Of a DNA stretch of 64,000 nt, positions 44,896-60,950 are shown piece after piece. Position 1 is the first letter of the stretch. Every line of letters begins with the position of its first letter. Source of the DNA: Luzula sylvatica (Eukaryota; Streptophyta; Magnoliopsida; Poales; Juncaceae); assembly GCA_946800325.1 (NCBI GenBank), contig OX326959.1, positions 13,980,862 to 14,044,861 on the forward strand, read 5' to 3'. The notes below the pieces were generated by a model. That model searched no databases, was not told the origin of the DNA, and saw nothing but the letters and a program-made list of their open reading frames with translations. A program made the translations under genes and the position numbers.

Positions 44896-46599
44896 ATTAA
44901 ATTTTCATATTTTTTTTCAAAACAATGAAATTGAAGTCTAAACAAAAAATACAAAATATCCAAAGCGAACACATGCAAGATACTCATTTTTTATGTTTTG
45001 GATGATAATACGCGTAAAATATATAAAAAAAATCAAGTTGGTTGCTCCGAAGTGTCGCAATTAAAGACAAAAAATACAAATACTCAATTTTTGTTTTCTT
45101 TTCAAAAATCTTGAAATTGAAAATGAACAAACGAAAAATACACAAGTTTTCAAGTTCCATTCCAAAATGCAGAAATTGACGCGGACAAAAGCTAAGTATT
45201 CGAGTTTTATCTTTTCATTAAAAAACAAACACCTTGGAGAATTCTCACACAAAGTAATTGAATTTCAATTTTTTCGCAAGAAATATCAAATTTGGGGTTA
45301 CCACGTGAAAAATACTAAATTTTCAAGTTTTGAAGGCTAATATAGCTGCTACACCAAAACTCGGCGCTAATCTAATACACTTTTTTAGTTCTTCTCTGAA
45401 ATGCCAAAATGGAAATGGCTCGTACATCAAAAACACTCAAATTTCTTGTTTTTTTTTTTTTTTATCAAAATGGCGTAATTGAACATCAAACACATGCAAA
45501 ATTCTTAATTTTGTATGAAGTCCAATACAATTAAAAAAAAATTAATTTCATATTTTTTTTTTCAAAAAAATTACCTTCTCGTCTAACACATTCAAACTAC
45601 TCAATTTGAAAGTTGTTTTTTTCTAAAATGTCATAATAATATATTTTTTTTAAGGCTAATACATTTTAAAAGCATGTTTTTAATAACGGTAACACGTGTA
45701 AAATACTCAGTTTGTAAGTTTTCAAGACTAATACATACAAATTAACTCATTTTCAAGTATTTTCCTCCAATAAAATGAAAAAAAGACTGACACATACAAT
45801 ATACTCCAATTTATATTATTTTTTATTCTAAATTGTGTCGTTGTTGAACACTCAAACATAAAAAAATGCTTAGATTTTATGTATTACATGCTAGGGAAGT
45901 GCTATGATAGGCCTTCCAAATACTCAACTTTAAAGTTTTATTTTTCTAAAAAATGACAACTAACAATCTGACACGGGCAAAAAAATATTTAATTTTTTAG
46001 GTTTCTCCAAAATGCTCATTGTGCGAAGGTTAATACTTTACTCAAATTTTAAGTTTTTATTTTCATATTGTAGGTCAGTGTTAACACATACAAAATACTT
46101 ATTTCCAATTTGAATGTTTATTCAAAATACTCCATTTTAAAGATTTTTTTTTTTTTTTTCAAAAGTGCCGAGTTGAAGTTCAACAACATGCCAAATAATC
46201 GATTTTATTGTTTCTCCAAAACGTCGAAATTGAAACGCTAACACTTAAAAAAGTTCAAGTTTTTCTCCATAAGACTATAATTGAATATTAACAAATGTAA
46301 AATATTAAATAAGTTTGTAAAATACAAACCTGGGAAGCCACAAAACTGAGTTAGTAGTGTACAACAAAATAGTTGATTTTCAAATTATTTTCATAAAAAA
46401 TTGCAATAAAAAACTAACACACGCGAAAATTTGATTTTCAAAATTTTCTCAACTATGTCAAAATTGAAAAGGTAACATATTCAAAGTACTAATTTTTTAT
46501 ATTTTGAAAGGTAAAATTGAAAAGGTAACATCATCCAAAATACAGATTATTCAAGTTTTGCTATCAAAAGCATCGTATTTAAGGACTGACATGTGCTGA

Positions 46600-46841
46600 T
46601 AGGGGTGTCAACGGTTCGGATACGGTTCGGATAGTGGTCATACCAGATCCATATCCATATTTTTTTTCGGATACGGATCCGGATACGGTTCGGATATTAA
46701 ACGGATACGGATACGGTTCGGATATTGTTGGATACGGATACGGATACAGATCATATTCGGATATTAAAACGGATACTATGATATAATAATATAATAATAT
46801 TTTTAGAATTCAAGTCTTGATTATTTTGTAATTTTAAAACA

Positions 46842-46908
<67 letters not shown>

Positions 46909-47184
46909 ATTATTAAGTATTTTATGAATTAAAATATAGTTATTGTATATTAGATATTACTATGATTTTGATCATGATTTCAACAAAACGGTTACCCGTT
47001 TATAAATTTTATTCGGATCCGGATAGTATCCGGATCCATCAAAATATTAGCTCCTAGATCCGGATCCATACTCGTAAAAACGGATCCGGTTCCATCCGGA
47101 TCCGGATTTTTTTTTCGGATCCGGATATTTCTTCGGATACGGTTCGGGTCGGTTCGGACAGTATCCGCCCCATTGACACCCCTA
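46600..47184. mobile_element. hAT MITE with GGATACGGATCC-rich interior (copy 2)
   Basis: 585 bp, termini TAGGGGTGTCAACGG and CCATTGACACCCCTA. The flanks CATGTGCTGA and CATGTGCAGA look like a slightly altered target duplication. The interior has the same GGATACGGTTCGGATA repeats as 41809-42423 plus a (TA)n run at 46847-46903. Confidence 0.85.
46847..46903. repeat. (TA)n microsatellite
   Basis: About 28 uninterrupted TA dinucleotides inside the hAT MITE; likely length-variable and cruciform-prone. Confidence 0.95.
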
Positions 47185-47599
47185 CATGTGCAGAGTATTC
47201 ACCTTTATGCTTTGCTAAAAAAACTAATTGAAAATGCCAATATTGAATTATTTTTTTTTTTTAAATGTCATTATAAAATGCGGACATATGCAAAATAGTC
47301 AAATTTTATGTTTGGAATGCTAGTACATTCAAAATACTCAATTTTAGAGCTATTTTCTCAACAACATTAAAAACGATATTGAACTCTAAAACATGTAAAA
47401 TACATTTTTTTTTTTAATCTTTTTCTCTCAAAAGCACCAAATTAAAGTCTAGTACAAACAAAATATTCAATAATCAAGTTTTTCTGAAAACAATATCGCA
47501 ATAGAGAAGTATAAAACATGAAAAATACTTGATTTTCAAAATTTTCGCAAAAAAATAAAATTAAAGCCGTGCAAAAATAAATAGTTAATTATGTTTTGT

Positions 47600-49081
47600 C
47601 TTGGGTAACAATTTCATGTATTTAATTAAAAAAAAGACAATTTCATGTATTTTGTTATAAAAAATAATGAATTTTAACAAACTCTTGAATTTTGATATAC
47701 CAATGTTATGTTGTTACCATTAAGTAATAAAATAAAATACTATTTTGATACTTTAATAAAAAAAAACATCAATCCATTAATTAACATTAAAAAATTTAAA
47801 AACATCCTAGCAAGCACAGTTGGTAATTTTGTTTCTTGTCTATTATGTGGAAAACTTAAAAAGTCTCAAACTATACTTAACCAATTTATCCACGCATTTA
47901 TTTTGGGCCCAAATTTATATATTTTTTGATGGCACATCATCACATTCATTTGAATCATTAAATTATGATATGTGAAAATTTTTAGACAATTAATTTTTTT
48001 TATATTCATATTTTCTTTCTAGACATTCATATGTCATTTATTTAACAATATGTTTTAAGTATTCTTAAAAAATCACATCATCCTACATTAATGGTATGGA
48101 CTGCTATTATGGATTAGCTACATATTGAACTAAGTTTATTGAATTATTTATCATTTCACACAAAATTACATGATCAAATTTGAATACAATAACAAATGGA
48201 AAAATTATAAATAAAATATTAATAAATTAATATATAATATTATAAAACATACATCATTTATTAATATTATTTTAGAACTTTCATTTTATAATCCATTAAA
48301 TATATTTGTTACGGTTTTTTCGTTAGTTTGATATCCATATCAAAATAGTTCATACACATTTTTTTCATAATTTGAATTTATAAATATATTATGTAAGAAA
48401 TTACAATGTAAAAATGCATATTTACATAACAAAATTTAAGTATTATTATTTATTTAAAAAATATTATAACTATAAGAATATCATATAATACTAAGTAGAT
48501 TATATTTGTTTTTTGTTCAAACAACTTTAATATTAAAATTTAAAAAAAAATAGTAGAAATTAATTTTTTTTTATGTAAATAACTTCTTAAACTTATAAAC
48601 ACCTACCAAATAGTATTGTTATTTTTTAAAATGTAAATTTTAAAATATGATATTAAATAATTTATATTTACGCTAAATTAAATTTTGATATTATTTATTA
48701 AATTATTTTCACTATTAAATTTGATATTGTTTATAATTTTTATTGCATATTGTGAACAACAATAATATAATACAATACAAGTACGAAACAAGTAATATAA
48801 TAGTTGTTACGTTTTATTTGTAAAATTGTGTTATTCTTATACCTCATATATTATTGTACACTGGTAATAATACAAGTATTAGTAGTTGATAAAAAAAAAA
48901 TTAATCGATCATAATTTAAAATAATTGTAAAACATATACATATACATAATCATAAATAAATAATTTTAAATAATTTTATTTTTAAAATAATATTAACAAT
49001 ATTATTATACAAATGTATATTTTATATTACAATGAAAAACAAAATTAACATACTCGTTGCATAACACGAATATTTTTCCTG
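47600..49081 (+). mobile_element. Decayed Helitron-like remnant
   Basis: From about 47930 the sequence parallels 13890-14200 (GATGGCACATCATCACATTC, ACATGATCAAATTTGAATAC). At 49052-49079, CTCGTTGCATAACACGAATA followed by TTTTTCCTG looks like a mutated 3' hairpin and terminus (CCCGT...ACGGG, CCTAG). The 5' boundary is unclear. It ends about 330 bases upstream of the LysM kinase start. Confidence 0.4.
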
Positions 49082-49329
49082 TGTAGGTCATTTTTGAGTG
49101 CTCGAGTCTTCATTTATTACATATTTTATAAATAGTTTGAAACATAAAAGAAAAATTAAAATGTGTACATTTTTTTTAAAAGATCTATTGGTTAATTAAA
49201 ATTTGTACATTTCTTTGGTTAATTAAATTTTGGACATCATTATTTTACGCGCTGTTTGAATGAAGCCGCAAACTGAAATAGTGATACTAATTACTATACT
49301 GTTCCTTAGTAGACTTTCTTTGACATTCT

Positions 49330-49410
49330 TCTCCCAGCACTCTCTCTCTCTCTTCTCTCTCACCTTGGAGCCCCAAGTCCAACCAATAGAAGGAAACAAA
49401 GAGAGCACCC
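49330..49410 (+). promoter_or_regulatory. Pyrimidine patch / 5' UTR of the LysM receptor kinase gene
   Basis: A CTCTCTCTCTCTTCTCTCTC run at about 49341-49361 lies 50-70 bases before the ATG at 49411. No convincing TATA box was seen; a Y-patch core promoter is likely. Confidence 0.45.
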
Positions 49411-52135
<2,725 letters not shown>

Positions 52136-53504
52136 TTCTGTTGATTTTTCTGTCTTTGATCCCCCCCCCAAATTTCCACTTTGTCTCGTGTATTTAAGTA
52201 TAATATGTATGCATATGATTATTATTGTTAGTTTATTCAAGTCCTGATGAGGTGAAGATGTGATTAGCTTAATGTACTTGTTGAGGAAATTCTTTTAATT
52301 TATAAATTCCATTTTTGTGTTGTAAAAATAATAAGGGAAATTTGTCCACGAAACTCAATATTTTCTGGTACTTTTGTGTCTCTTGGAATCTCAGTCTTTC
52401 ATTATTCATATTATTAAAAATAATAATAATGGATCATTTGCTAACCTAACATAAAATATTCGTAAAAATGTACATCATCCTACTTAGATGAGTTATACAA
52501 ATGTGACAAAATATTATGGCATTATTGTCATATAAAAAATAATTACAATACTCCAACATATCACCAAGTATTGTATTGTATTAGTTATCATTTCATATAA
52601 GTCCACAAGACCAAATGAAAGATGAATTCACAAATCAAAACACAAATAAATTTATCATCTGGTAAAGTATATATCAAATATTATTTATATTTTTAATATT
52701 ATAAATTTAAATCACTGCACGGCGTTAAGTAGCTTTTATAATATATTTAAAAAAAATAATAACGTAAAAAAATTGCATATTAAACACACAAATAATCTTT
52801 TCAACTTATAAAGCATGTATAAAATATCACGTTAGTTTAAATTTTTAATTTTTAAAATGCAATTTGGTATTAAATAATTTCTAGTTATATTTTTGTTCGG
52901 CTATATTTGATATTAAATAATGTTATGTTTTTAAAAAATATATAATTTTATTAAATTTTTTCCTCATTTTTTAGATTTCTCCAAAATTCCCCTGCAAACA
53001 AATGGCTTTATTTTTATCCCCTATTATTACTAATTTTAACTTTGCATCAAACTTTTTCTTTTCTTTTTTCTAACAAAAACACCTTTCCTAAAAATTACAT
53101 ATTTTCAATATAAATTAATAAATAAATAATGTATAATAACATATTTTACAATATTATATTCATAATGTTTTATAATGATATTTACAAGCTGTTTTATTTT
53201 AACAATTTATTATACATAAATTATTGTTATATCAAAAACATATTATTTCATATTAAAAATTTCAGATAAATAATATAAAACCATAAAATAGTATATAAAT
53301 ATCGTAATATAATATTATAAAACATTATTTCGTAAAATATTATTTATCTATATATCAGATTATTGAATAAATAATAAAATAAAATAAATTGTGTAGATAT
53401 TTTGGTTTTAAGAAAAGAAAATTAAGATAAAATGTTAAAGATAAGACCAGTCGGATAAAAAAAATGAAACTCACCGAAGGAGTAATGATAGGAAATATAC
53501 ATAA
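52136..53504. other. 3' flank and AT-rich DNA with a decayed repeat
   Basis: A C-run follows the stop (52160-52168). From about 52440 to 52960, sequence such as GTACATCATCCTACTTAGAT resembles the element family at 13880 and 47930, badly decayed. No gene. Confidence 0.45.
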
Positions 53505-54230
53505 CTAGCTTTGTGCCCGCGCAATTGCGCGGGATGTTTTTTTATATAATTATTTAAATAGAATTAACACGCATGCGTTTGAACTAAATAAATCTAATCA
53601 TGATATATTAACAAATATCATGATGTCAATAGATGCATAAGGTTCATGAAATTAGTCTATCGCAGATATTATTTTCTAATATAATTTGTATAAATGGCAT
53701 TTGCTCAGGTGCTTCTAAAATTGATTAATATAATCATGACATATTCGCAAATTTTAATATGTATGTAAAATAGGAAACAAAGACCAAATGTAAAATAAGG
53801 AAAAATGATCAAAATTTAAAAAAAGACCGAAATGTAAATAAAAAGGACCAAGATGTAAAAAATGGACCAAATGTAAATTAGAACTAAAAAGGACCAAAAT
53901 ATAGATAAAATGGACCAGAATATAAATAAAAAATATAAAAAGGACAGAAATGTAAATAAGAAAGGACCAAAATGTTAATAAAAAGGTCCAAAATATAAAT
54001 TAAAACAAAAAAGGACCAAAATATAAATTCAAAAATGTAAAAAAGGACCTAAACGTAAATAAAAAGCACCGAAATGTAAATAAAAAGGACCAAAATATAA
54101 ATTAAAACTAAAAAGGACCAAAATATAAATAAAAAGGAGCAAAATATAAATAAAATATTTTTGTACACAAAAGCCCTTGATGGCGTGGAGGCATAGAATT
54201 GCAAGAATTTTCTCTACTTTATACATAAGA
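53505..54230 (-). mobile_element. Non-autonomous Helitron H6, 726 bp
   Basis: On the minus strand it starts TCTTATGTATAAAGTAGAG at 54230 and ends CTAG at 53505 after hairpin CCCGCGCAATTGCGCGGG (53516-53533). Host A precedes CTAG and host T follows 54230. A degenerate GGACCAAAATGTAAAT array is at about 53770-54165. It shares its 5' terminus with H3 (27045 inward). Confidence 0.85.
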
Positions 54231-54255
54231 TAAAAGTAATGTCTAAAACATGAAA

Positions 54256-54575
54256 TAAATTATCAACGGTCATAATCAAAATATTGAAAATGACGAAATT
54301 ACCCCTCAATGAATGTAGCTGAGTATTGTGGTCATTTTGAAGTAGTCTTCCGGGTATAATACTGATCTCCACCTCGTCGCACTCAAAAACCATTCCATTC
54401 TGCCCAAAACGCGAAAGAAATTATCAACATTTAGAATCAAAATATTGTAAATGACGAGAATACTCCTCGCGGAATGCAACTGAGTATCGTGGACATTTTT
54501 ATGTAGTCTTGTGGGTTTAATTTTGCTCTCCATCTCCCTCGCACTCAAAGCCATTCAATTCTGCCTGAACGAACT
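54256..54575. repeat. ~163-bp tandem duplication
   Basis: ATCAAAATATTG(A/T)AAATGACGA...ACTCAAA(A/G)(A/C)CCATTC is present twice, diverged by about a quarter. Non-coding. Confidence 0.7.
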
Positions 54576-54779
54576 CGTTTTTGTTGCACCAATCATAACC
54601 AAAATCATGGTCTCTAGTCAGGATAAAATTACCATATTACCCTGGTCCTGCAAAGGTCCCGAATTTGTTTCTCTCTTTTCGATTTCCCGAAACATAGCAA
54701 AGTCCAAACGTTTTTCCGAATCTAGTTTACTTATGACAAATATTTCAAAACAACCCTGTCTTTTAAAAAAAATAGAATT

Positions 54780-55560
54780 ATCACATATATCCCTAGTAAA
54801 TATGAAACTTATATATCCGTATAAATATATGAAAATAATGATATAATTTGACCAATATAAAAAGTCTATATTTAAAAAAAACCTTAAATTTGCATGAATA
54901 CGCCTACAAAATCTGAAATTACCATATATAACCCTATAAAAATATGAAAGTAATGACATCATATGAGAAATATTAAAAAAAAAAATTGAAAAATATAATA
55001 TATGTATGCTAATATAAATCGGAAATTAATGATATAAAATGAGAAGTTGAGAACTATCACAAAAGGCTTGTATGTTATAAAAAATTTGAAACTATGATGT
55101 ATCCCCTACAAAAAATATATATTCTAATCTAAATCGGAAATTAATGATATAATATGAGAAGTTAAGAACTATCACAAAAAACTTCTATGTTTTAAAAAAT
55201 CTGAAACTATGGTGTATTCCCCTACAGAAAAATATTAATCATCATATATATCCCTATACAAATTTCAAATTGATGATATAATATGTGGAATAAAATAAAA
55301 ACTGTATTTGAAAAAATAAAAAATTAGCATGTATACCTCTGAAAAAAACATATATTATCATATTTACCCTTATAAAAAATTCTGAATTAATGACACAATA
55401 TGAGAAATATTTGAAAAATCTGAAATTATCATCTATAACCTTACAAAATCTGATATTACGATATATACTCCTATAATAATCTTAAAATAATGATATCGCA
55501 TGAGAAATATTTAAAAAGTTGTTACATTTAAAAAAACTGAAATTGTTATAACATAGAAAA
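54780..55560. repeat. AT-rich degenerate repeat field
   Basis: AATCTGAAATTA(T/C)(C/G)ATATATA, CCCTATAAAAATATG and AATGATATAATATGAGAAAT recur in diverged form. A longer repeat (AATCGGAAATTAATGATATA) occurs at 55017 and 55132. No genes. Confidence 0.6.
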
Positions 55561-55740
55561 ATCTTAAAAAGCACATATATTTATCGAAATTTGCACCCAA
55601 AAAAAAAAAAAAGTTATGAAGAGTACAATATTTATGAACAGTAATTGCTAACAGGGTATATATGAACAGTAAATTGAACAGTGTCGTAAACAGTAAGTAT
55701 AGATAACTCGAGGTTTTTGAAAGAATCCCCTGTATAATTT

Positions 55741-55865
55741 CTACTTAATTATATATTCAAAAAGTCTAGGGATCAAGAATTTAATCACCGAATTGCTGCC
55801 GAAATCATATGTGGACACAGTGGTGCATCCACGTTGGTAGACCACGCTCGGAGAAAAATGAAAAA
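55741..55865. repeat. Dispersed repeat, shared in inverse orientation with 61135-61255
   Basis: CTAGGGATCAAGAATTTAAT...CGAATTGCTGCCGAAAT and GTGGTGCATCCACG match the complement of 61135-61255. Probably the end of an uncharacterised transposon family. Open frames over it carry no domain. Confidence 0.6.
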
Positions 55866-56295
55866 ACAATTCCATGAAGAATCCATCCATGCGCTTGAAA
55901 TAGAAAGATCGAAATAGAAAGGGAGGATTTGCAGAAGATAAATGAAGGAGATTGAGAAAACAAGAATTACTCTTCTTTTCCATTGAAGATGTTTGCTTCT
56001 CTTCTTGATGATACTTGTGAGGTCTCGTTTCCTCCCCACTTCTCACTACGATAGATTAATTGAAACCTGATTTATTTTATCTTAGACTAATTTAACCGTG
56101 TTTGGTGTTTCGCTGAAATTCATAGTATTACAGAAATTTCGATTTTTTTGAAATAAATTCGACAGTTTCAGCAATTTCTTTCACTGAAATTCTAAAATTT
56201 CAGAAATTTCAACAATTTAAACATCTCTCTTTCACGGAAATTCTATGGCAGTTTCAACAATTTCATAAAATTTTGGGATTGTTGATTAAATATAA

Positions 56296-56535
56296 GGAAA
56301 ATGTTGGACATACCCCCAACTCTCTCCCTAGAAACTTGATGACGTGGATATGGTTTAACACGTTAAAAATTAACAAATTAATTCATGGTTTAACATTTTA
56401 ATTGGATGTTCAATCATAAATCAAGATAATTAAATCATAAATTAATATGTTGAATCAAATATGTATGTGTTAATTTGTAAGATGTTAAACTATATCCACG
56501 TCATCAAGACCTTGGGGGAGGGTACTAGGGGATGT
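56296..56535. mobile_element. MITE with ~60-bp inverted repeats (GATGTACATCCC family)
   Basis: Left arm CTTGATGACGTGGATATGGT and right arm complement CTTGATGACGTGGATATAGT pair closely; outer parts (GGACATACCCCC / GGGGATGTAC) are less regular. Related to 22961-23195. No coding capacity. Confidence 0.7.
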
Positions 56536-56698
56536 ACATCACTACTCTAAATATAACAGAGTCAAATAACAAAGAAGTACATTTAAGACTTGGTTGCAAA
56601 AACAAAGGGTTATTGAGCATTATTTGTATAAAATGAAGCTTTGTTGCACAATATAGTCTTTCAAGAGACGCATTTAGGGGGAAATTGAAGTTATATTA

Positions 56699-57916
56699 GG
56701 GCATGTTTGGTTGATCGTATTAGAAATTACATCAAGTAAATTAACTTTTCACAAGTCGACTTTCCGGAAATGCATTTCAAATTCAAATGTTTGGATTCAC
56801 GAAAGTGAAACTATTAGATTTATAGTTTTTATGTTTGGGTTGATGTAATTGAATTATGAAATTTCTAAATTTATATGTATTAAAATTTGAAAATAAATTT
56901 AGGGAAAATTTTATAAGAAGACACAATATGTTTCGGATTTACTACAATAGACCAAATTTTTTTAAATTTTGAGATATGACGAGAGATGTAGAGATTGGTT
57001 TTTTCCTTGATATATTAACCCATATTGCACCCATATATATGTATGTTTAAAATCTATATTATTTGAAAAATATCAAAATAAATATCGTAATTTTTTTATC
57101 AAATGTTAATAAATCATATTTATAAGTATTTTATATCGAAAATAATCATATTTTTCAAAGATAATAATTTTGATATAAAAAATATTTTGTTCAAATATTA
57201 ATATGGATCAAATTTTCATTTGATAACTAAAAAATTAATCAAACACGATAATTAAAATAAATAAAAAATATATAAATATTAATTTTGTATACATCATGTT
57301 TTAATATTCTCAAATACTAATAATGTTTTAAAACAATTTATAATATTTCTCAATTTTTATAGTTTTCGTAAATATTAATTGTATTTAAAATATTTCCGGG
57401 TTTCTTTGAATTAGTAATGAGTATAGCGTTACATTTCATTACTAATTAGTAGAAAACGCCAATATTTAAATTATAATTCATATTTACAAATATTTAAATA
57501 TAATTATAGTTATTTTGAGATTATAGTGATTGATTAGATTCTTATATTAACACAATGAAAATATATTTATACTTATACTAAAATGTAATAATTTGTTGTG
57601 GTATTTTCGATTTGTATCTATTTATTTATTTAGATTATTGTGATTAGTGTTTATTTATTTATTCAGATTATTGTGCTTGATTAATTTTTTAAATTAATAC
57701 AATAAAAATATAATCCATATTTGAGGGGAGCTTGTGTTGTGATGTATCTCCACTTCATGTAAATTTGAGGGAATATTGAGTTGCAGGAAAAGTGAGAGAC
57801 AATATAAGTCGATTTGCAGTAGTTTGACAAATTACATCAAACCAAACAACAAAAAATTGACTAATGTAGTAGGTCGACTTACTAACTGACAGAGTTACTG
57901 CAAAACAAACATGCTC
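56699..57916. mobile_element. Harbinger/Tourist-type element, 1.2 kb
   Basis: Terminal inverted repeats GGGCATGTTTGGTT and its imperfect complement AAACAAACATGCTC, flanked by TTA on both sides (56696-56698, 57917-57919). The interior is AT-rich, with subterminal GTCGACTT motifs in inverted positions near 56756 and 57870. No transposase. Confidence 0.8.
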
Positions 57917-58454
57917 TTAATGTATTTTGTTTAAATATGATATGTTTTGGTTTATTGAATTAAAATGGCTCGTCTTTTTATGCATATGTGTACGATTTTT
58001 CTTTTGATTGAAAATATGACAAAATATGATACCGGTCAATCATTGATTATTACAAACTTGACAAAACTTGTATCATAAAATTATTGTAAAACTAACAAAA
58101 TTTATATCCAAAACAAATTGGTACAAAAGTACTAGCATGTATGTCATATTTTCACTTTATTGTGTTGAGAAAGAAAATTAAAAATAATAACTCTTTGCGG
58201 TGTATAAAGAGAATTTGCAAAGAAAAAGGTCATCCGCACAAGATAAAAAGGTATGAGATGTGATCATGTGAATGACGCTCCTCAAGCAGGGGCGGCCCAT
58301 GTGTAAAGCCCAAGAAACCCATGCTCGGGTCCAATTTTTTTGGGGGTCCAAATTTTTTTTTTTTAGTTATAGGTATATACATATGAAATCCGGGTCCAAA
58401 CCCAAACCCGTTTAAACCTAAACCCGCTCACCCGCTCACTCGCTCAGCGAAACA

Positions 58455-58735
58455 GACCCCGTTTAGCGGCGATTCTATCGCGAGCCCCTCAATCGCGAGC
58501 CCCTCTTCTCTCTCTCGTCTCTATCTCTCTCTGGCGACGATCTAGGGTTTGGCGATTGGCGATTCGACGGCGATTCAGCGGCGATTCTATCTCTCTCTCT
58601 CTCTCTGGCGGCGATTCTGGCAGCGACGTCTCTATCTCTCTCCGGCGGCGATTCAGCGGCGATTCTGAGGCGATTCGAGCGGCGATTCTAAGGCGATTCG
58701 AGCGGTGATTCGAGCGACGATTTGGTGCGGCTTTC
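58455..58735 (+). repeat. GGCGATTC minisatellite in the hAT leader
   Basis: GGCGATTC and GCGGCGATTC steps repeat about fifteen times, mixed with CTCTCTCT runs. It forms the GC-rich 5' leader of the transposase transcript. The minus-strand frame over it is a repeat artefact. Confidence 0.7.
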
Positions 58736-59039
58736 TTCGAGTTTTTGTGAGTTTCTGTTGTTATTTCGAATTTCAACGAGTTTGTGTGGTTATTTATCTC
58801 TCTCTGGCGATGAAATTGTATGATTGTAATTTGTAAATTGATTATGTGAGGGAACATTGTGTGAATATTGTGTGAATTTCAGCGAATTTCAGCGATTTTT
58901 TGAGAATTGTGTGAATATTTTTTTATGATAGTTATTGTGAATTGATATGGTTGAATTGAAATTGATGCTTAATTTGTAAATTGATTATGTTGAAATTAGT
59001 TAATAATTATGTTGATATTATTTTGTAATTAGGTATATC

Positions 59040-60950
59040 ATGCCTATTTCCGATTCTCAAAAGAAAAAAAATAAACAAAAAGTGGATGCTTTTGCTAATT
59101 CTCAACGAGGGGCTTTTGATAAATTTTTGTTGAAAATACCGATTGAATCGGTTAATGAAGTAGAACAAGAGGAACCACTCGAAGAAGTGAATGACCAAGA
59201 AGAAGAAAATGAAATAATTGGAGAAGTGAATGAGATGGGCAAAGAAGAAGAGAATATCGAAAATAATTTAATCCAAATTGTACCCTCGAATATTGATCAT
59301 GATGATCCTAGTAATTGGAAAGAAATGAATCAAAAATTAAGAGATTTTCTAGTTGAAAGGGGGCCACTAAGAATAAATGGTTACAAATTTCCCACGGATA
59401 GCGACGATAATAATCAGCATTTTTCATCTATCCATTATACTCATGCATTATCCAATGGAGAGATGCATGATAGAAAATGGTTAGTATACTCTAAATCTTT
59501 GAATAGGATATTTTGTTTTTGTTGTAAATTGTTTAAGCGAGAAGGGAATAACATTCAATTGGCTAGTGAAGGATTTAAAGATTGGAGGAATATCGGTATG
59601 AGGCTTAAGAATCACGAAACTAGTTTTGATCATCTAAATTGTATGCGTGAATGGATTGAATTGGAAAAAAGATTAAAAAAGAAAGAGACGATTGATACAA
59701 AATTACAAGAACAAATTAATAGAGAGAAGGAACATTGGAGAGCGGTGTTATCAAGGATAGTTGCTATTGTACAAACACTTGCAAAAAATAATTTAGCGTT
59801 TCGTGGCAAGAAAGAGAGAATTTATGAAAGAAATAATGGGATCTTTTTAAGCTTGATTGAGATGCTTGGAAAATTTGATTTGGTAATGCAAGAGAATTTA
59901 AGGCGAATTCAAAATGAAGAGATTTATCATCATTATCTTAGTCATAAAATCCAAAACGAGTTAATCCAAACAATAGCGGGGGAAGTAAAGAGTAAAATTA
60001 TTGGAACGATACAAAAATCAAAATACTTTTCGGTTATACTTGATTGTACACCCGATTTAAGCCATGAAGAGCAAATGTCACTTGTTGTGCGTTGTGTTGA
60101 TATTTCGTCGAGTCCGATAAAAGTGAAGGAGTTTTTTTTGGAATTTTTGAAGGTTGATGACACGACGGGAAAGGGTTTGTTTGGTTATCTTAAAGAAGCT
60201 TTACTTAGTAATCAACTCGAATTTGATGATTTAAGAGGACAAGGGTATGATAACGGGTCCAACATGAAAGGAATCAATAAGGGAGTTCAAGCAAGAGTGT
60301 TAAAAGAAAACCGGAGAGCATTTTATACACCTTGCGGTTGTCATAGCCTTAACCTTGTTCTTTGTGATATGGCAAATTGTTCAAGTGAAGCAAAAACCTT
60401 TTTTGGAGTGGTACAACGTATTTATGTGTTGTTATCTTCTTCAACTCAACGATGGTCCATTTTGCTTGAGAACGTGGAGGGTCTTACACTCAAGCCATTA
60501 TCACAAACGCGTTGGGAAAATCAAATCGAGAGTATTAAGCCATTAAGGTATTATGCTTCAAAAATAAGAGATGCTTTATTTGATTTAGCGGAAAACAATA
60601 AAACGGATCCCATGGCAAAAAGTGAAGCTCAATCACTTGCAAATAATGAGTTGGGGAGTTTTCAATTCTTATTGAGCATTGTAATATGGCAAAATTTGTT
60701 GTTTGTTGTTAACGCCGTTAGTAAACAACTTCAAAGTGAAGATATACACGTAGATGATGCAATAAAACAATTAGAAGGGCTTGTTGAATATTTCACGAGA
60801 TATAGAAGAGTAGGTTTTGAAGAGGCGTTAAGTGAAGTCAAAGAAATGACGGATGAAATGAGAATCGGATATAATATTGTTGCAAAACGGAATAGAACGC
60901 GAAAAAGAATGAGTAAGGAGGTTAATTTTGAATCTAAAGAGAGAAAGTGA
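59040..60950 (+). pseudogene. hAT-family transposase (TTF zinc finger, DUF4371), 636 aa, C-terminally truncated
   Basis: One open frame. N terminus acidic and low-complexity (about 1-80). TTF-type zinc finger about 90-205 (DPSNWKEMNQKLRDFLVE..., FCFCCKLF, LKNHETSFDHLNCM). DUF4371 RNase-H-like domain about 225-450, with VILDCTPD and GQGYDNGSNMKG carrying two of the expected catalytic Asp residues and TPCGCHSLNLVL after them. The frame stops after a basic RNRTRKRMSKE stretch, just before the C-terminal hAT dimerisation region with its Glu. Relatives (zinc finger MYM-type 1-like proteins of plants) run to about 750-800 residues. It is probably inactive as a transposase, although the remaining ORF is clean over 1.9 kb, so decay is recent or the fragment is under some constraint. 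Confidence 0.85.

Larger units (their letters stand above)
44896..47590. repeat. Decayed ~55-65-bp minisatellite field
   Basis: A theme of roughly AAAATACTCAATTTTCAAG, T-run, CAAAATG(C/T)C(G/A)AAATTGAA, then GCTAACACATG recurs dozens of times across this stretch with heavy divergence. It is interrupted by the hAT MITE at 46600-47184. Nothing coding. Confidence 0.65.

Noticed and set aside
55741..56046. Overlapping 84- and 101-codon minus-strand frames
   Set aside because: Partly inside a dispersed repeat. No motifs or splice structure.
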